Shown one piece after another: positions 23,844 through 24,871 of a stretch of 24,871 nucleotides of DNA. Within the stretch, counting starts at the first letter, position 1, and every line of letters begins with the position of its first letter. A model generated the notes under the pieces. That model was not told where the DNA came from and made no database searches. It saw only the letters and a list, made by a program, of their open reading frames with translations. The stretch is from Stramenopiles sp. TOSAG23-3 (lineage: Eukaryota > Sar), in the NCBI GenBank assembly GCA_900128585.1, contig LT642297.1:1-24871 (forward strand), given 5' to 3'. The translations under genes and the position numbers were made by a program.

Positions 23844-24871
23844 GTGGCCAGGTACGGACTCAGCCCCGGTCGTCTGCGCTTGGCGTGGTGGGAACTACGC
23901 CGAAGTGGAAGAAAAAAATACTCGGCAACGCAAAAACAAATCCCAAGGGGTAAGTGCAAACGGAGAATGAAATTGAGCAGGTGTTGACAATTTTAGGTCT
24001 GCGTGGTTTGTTTGTCCGTACAAATGGTTCTCCCGGTAGAGAGTATAGAATTGAATTGAATTTTAGTTGAATGAAGTTCGTAATTTATTTTAATTATCAT
24101 CTTACTACTATTTTTTTGAAATATTGAATGCTATAATAGTCTACCTTGTATTTCATAATAATAAAAAAATAAAATTCAAAAACAAAAAATAAAAAAAATA
24201 TTATAATTAAAATAGAAGAAAATCTTCTTTTTTGTTGTTGTTGTTTTGTTACATTAATAATAGTCACACAGCATAGGTTTAATAAAATTAAAAGAAGGAA
24301 AAGAATTTAAAGTACTACTAGTCTATTAAACGATATAGTTGTAATATTTATAAAGTAAATATCACACAGCAGGAACAACTAAAAAAAAAGAAAATCGATT
24401 TTGAAGAAGAAAGAAGAAGAAAGAAAGAAGAAGAAGAAGAAAGAAGAAGAAGAAAGAAGAAGAAGAAGAAGAAGAAAGAAGAAGAATAGGAGTAGGAGTA
24501 CGAAGGAGGATGGATTATTTTATATAAAAAAAGAAGAAGAAGATTATTATCCTTCCTTCATCAATCACGTGAGACATATTATAATTGAAGAAAATATTAT
24601 ATGTAACCACAACGTAATACAACATCATCAAAAGAAGAAAAGAAAATATAAAAATACAATTATATATCTTAATCATGACTTATGATTTATATTAAGAAGG
24701 AATGAATGATATTTCATAAGGATTGGATTAGTTGAAATTAAAAATGATTCGAATAAGAAAATACGCGAAAACTACTATTGTTTGTTTTTTATGACGAGTA
24801 ATAAAGTTACAGGGTGTCTGCTAAATTTACGAAATGGAAAATGAAGAGAAGAAATTGTGGGGAGACCTTTA
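23844..24871. other. AT-rich region upstream of APC2 with GAA microsatellite, no gene seen
   Basis: The first 110 bases are GC-rich and probably APC2 leader. The rest is AT-rich, with a GTT run at about 24231-24245 and a long GAA microsatellite at about 24402-24487. The open frame over 24401-24685 is made of this repeat. The end of the window (about 24800-24871) shows no recognisable coding start or stop. Confidence 0.6.
24402..24487. repeat. GAA microsatellite
   Basis: This is a near-continuous run of GAA units with occasional GAAA interruptions on the plus strand. It is the purest example of the GAA/CTT repeats seen in most long spacers of the window. Confidence 0.85.

Noticed and set aside
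24401-24685. Open frame at the GAA microsatellite near the window end
   Set aside because: It is a repeat artefact.

Overview
The window is eukaryotic nuclear DNA, most likely from a unicellular protist or alga. The support is a eukaryote-only cell-cycle subunit (APC2), a Golgi N-glycan glycosyltransferase (GnT-I type), a eukaryotic-type NMNAT, and a giant modular surface protein of a kind found in algal and other protist genomes. I cannot fix the lineage. A plastid-bearing stramenopile, haptophyte or green picoalga would fit, but nothing visible decides. Genes are uninterrupted open frames of moderate to high GC. They sit in very AT-rich spacers full of poly-A/T, GAA/CTT microsatellites and homopolymers, and the change in composition marks the gene edges well.

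Layout: (1) 628-2067 +, a protein with weak EF-hand-like segments; (2) 2515-3237 +, NMNAT; (3) 3351-6227 -, aspartokinase-homoserine dehydrogenase fusion; (4) 7387-8682 +, MFS transporter; (5) 9156-10895 -, GnT-I-type glycosyltransferase with a problematic 5' end; (6) 11600-16102 +, a 1500-residue RCC1/cysteine-rich/multi-pass membrane protein; (7) 16312-17493 -, tRNA 2-selenouridine synthase; (8) 18414-19709 +, caspase-like protease with extra domains; (9) 20266-21375 +, Gfo/Idh/MocA oxidoreductase; (10) 21447-23843 -, APC2. From gene 2 on, most neighbours are convergent or divergent. Convergent gaps are short (71 to about 470 bp) and divergent gaps are longer and AT-rich.

The genes do not form one pathway. 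They are mostly independent housekeeping functions: NAD synthesis, aspartate-family amino acids, N-glycan maturation, tRNA modification and the anaphase-promoting complex. Set among them are two unusual modular proteins, the receptor-like protein and the caspase-like protein.

Best leads: a SelU-type selenouridine synthase in a eukaryote with a possible mitochondrial targeting peptide; an AK-HSDH fusion whose dehydrogenase half appears to have lost the TPNK-type lysine motif and a clean GxGxxG; the caspase-like/glycine-zipper protein; the giant RCC1/GCC/multi-TM protein; the GnT-I start interrupted at an 11-G tract; and an inverted-repeat element at about 8.79-9.08 kb. I found no rRNA, tRNA, CRISPR array or recognisable transposase.
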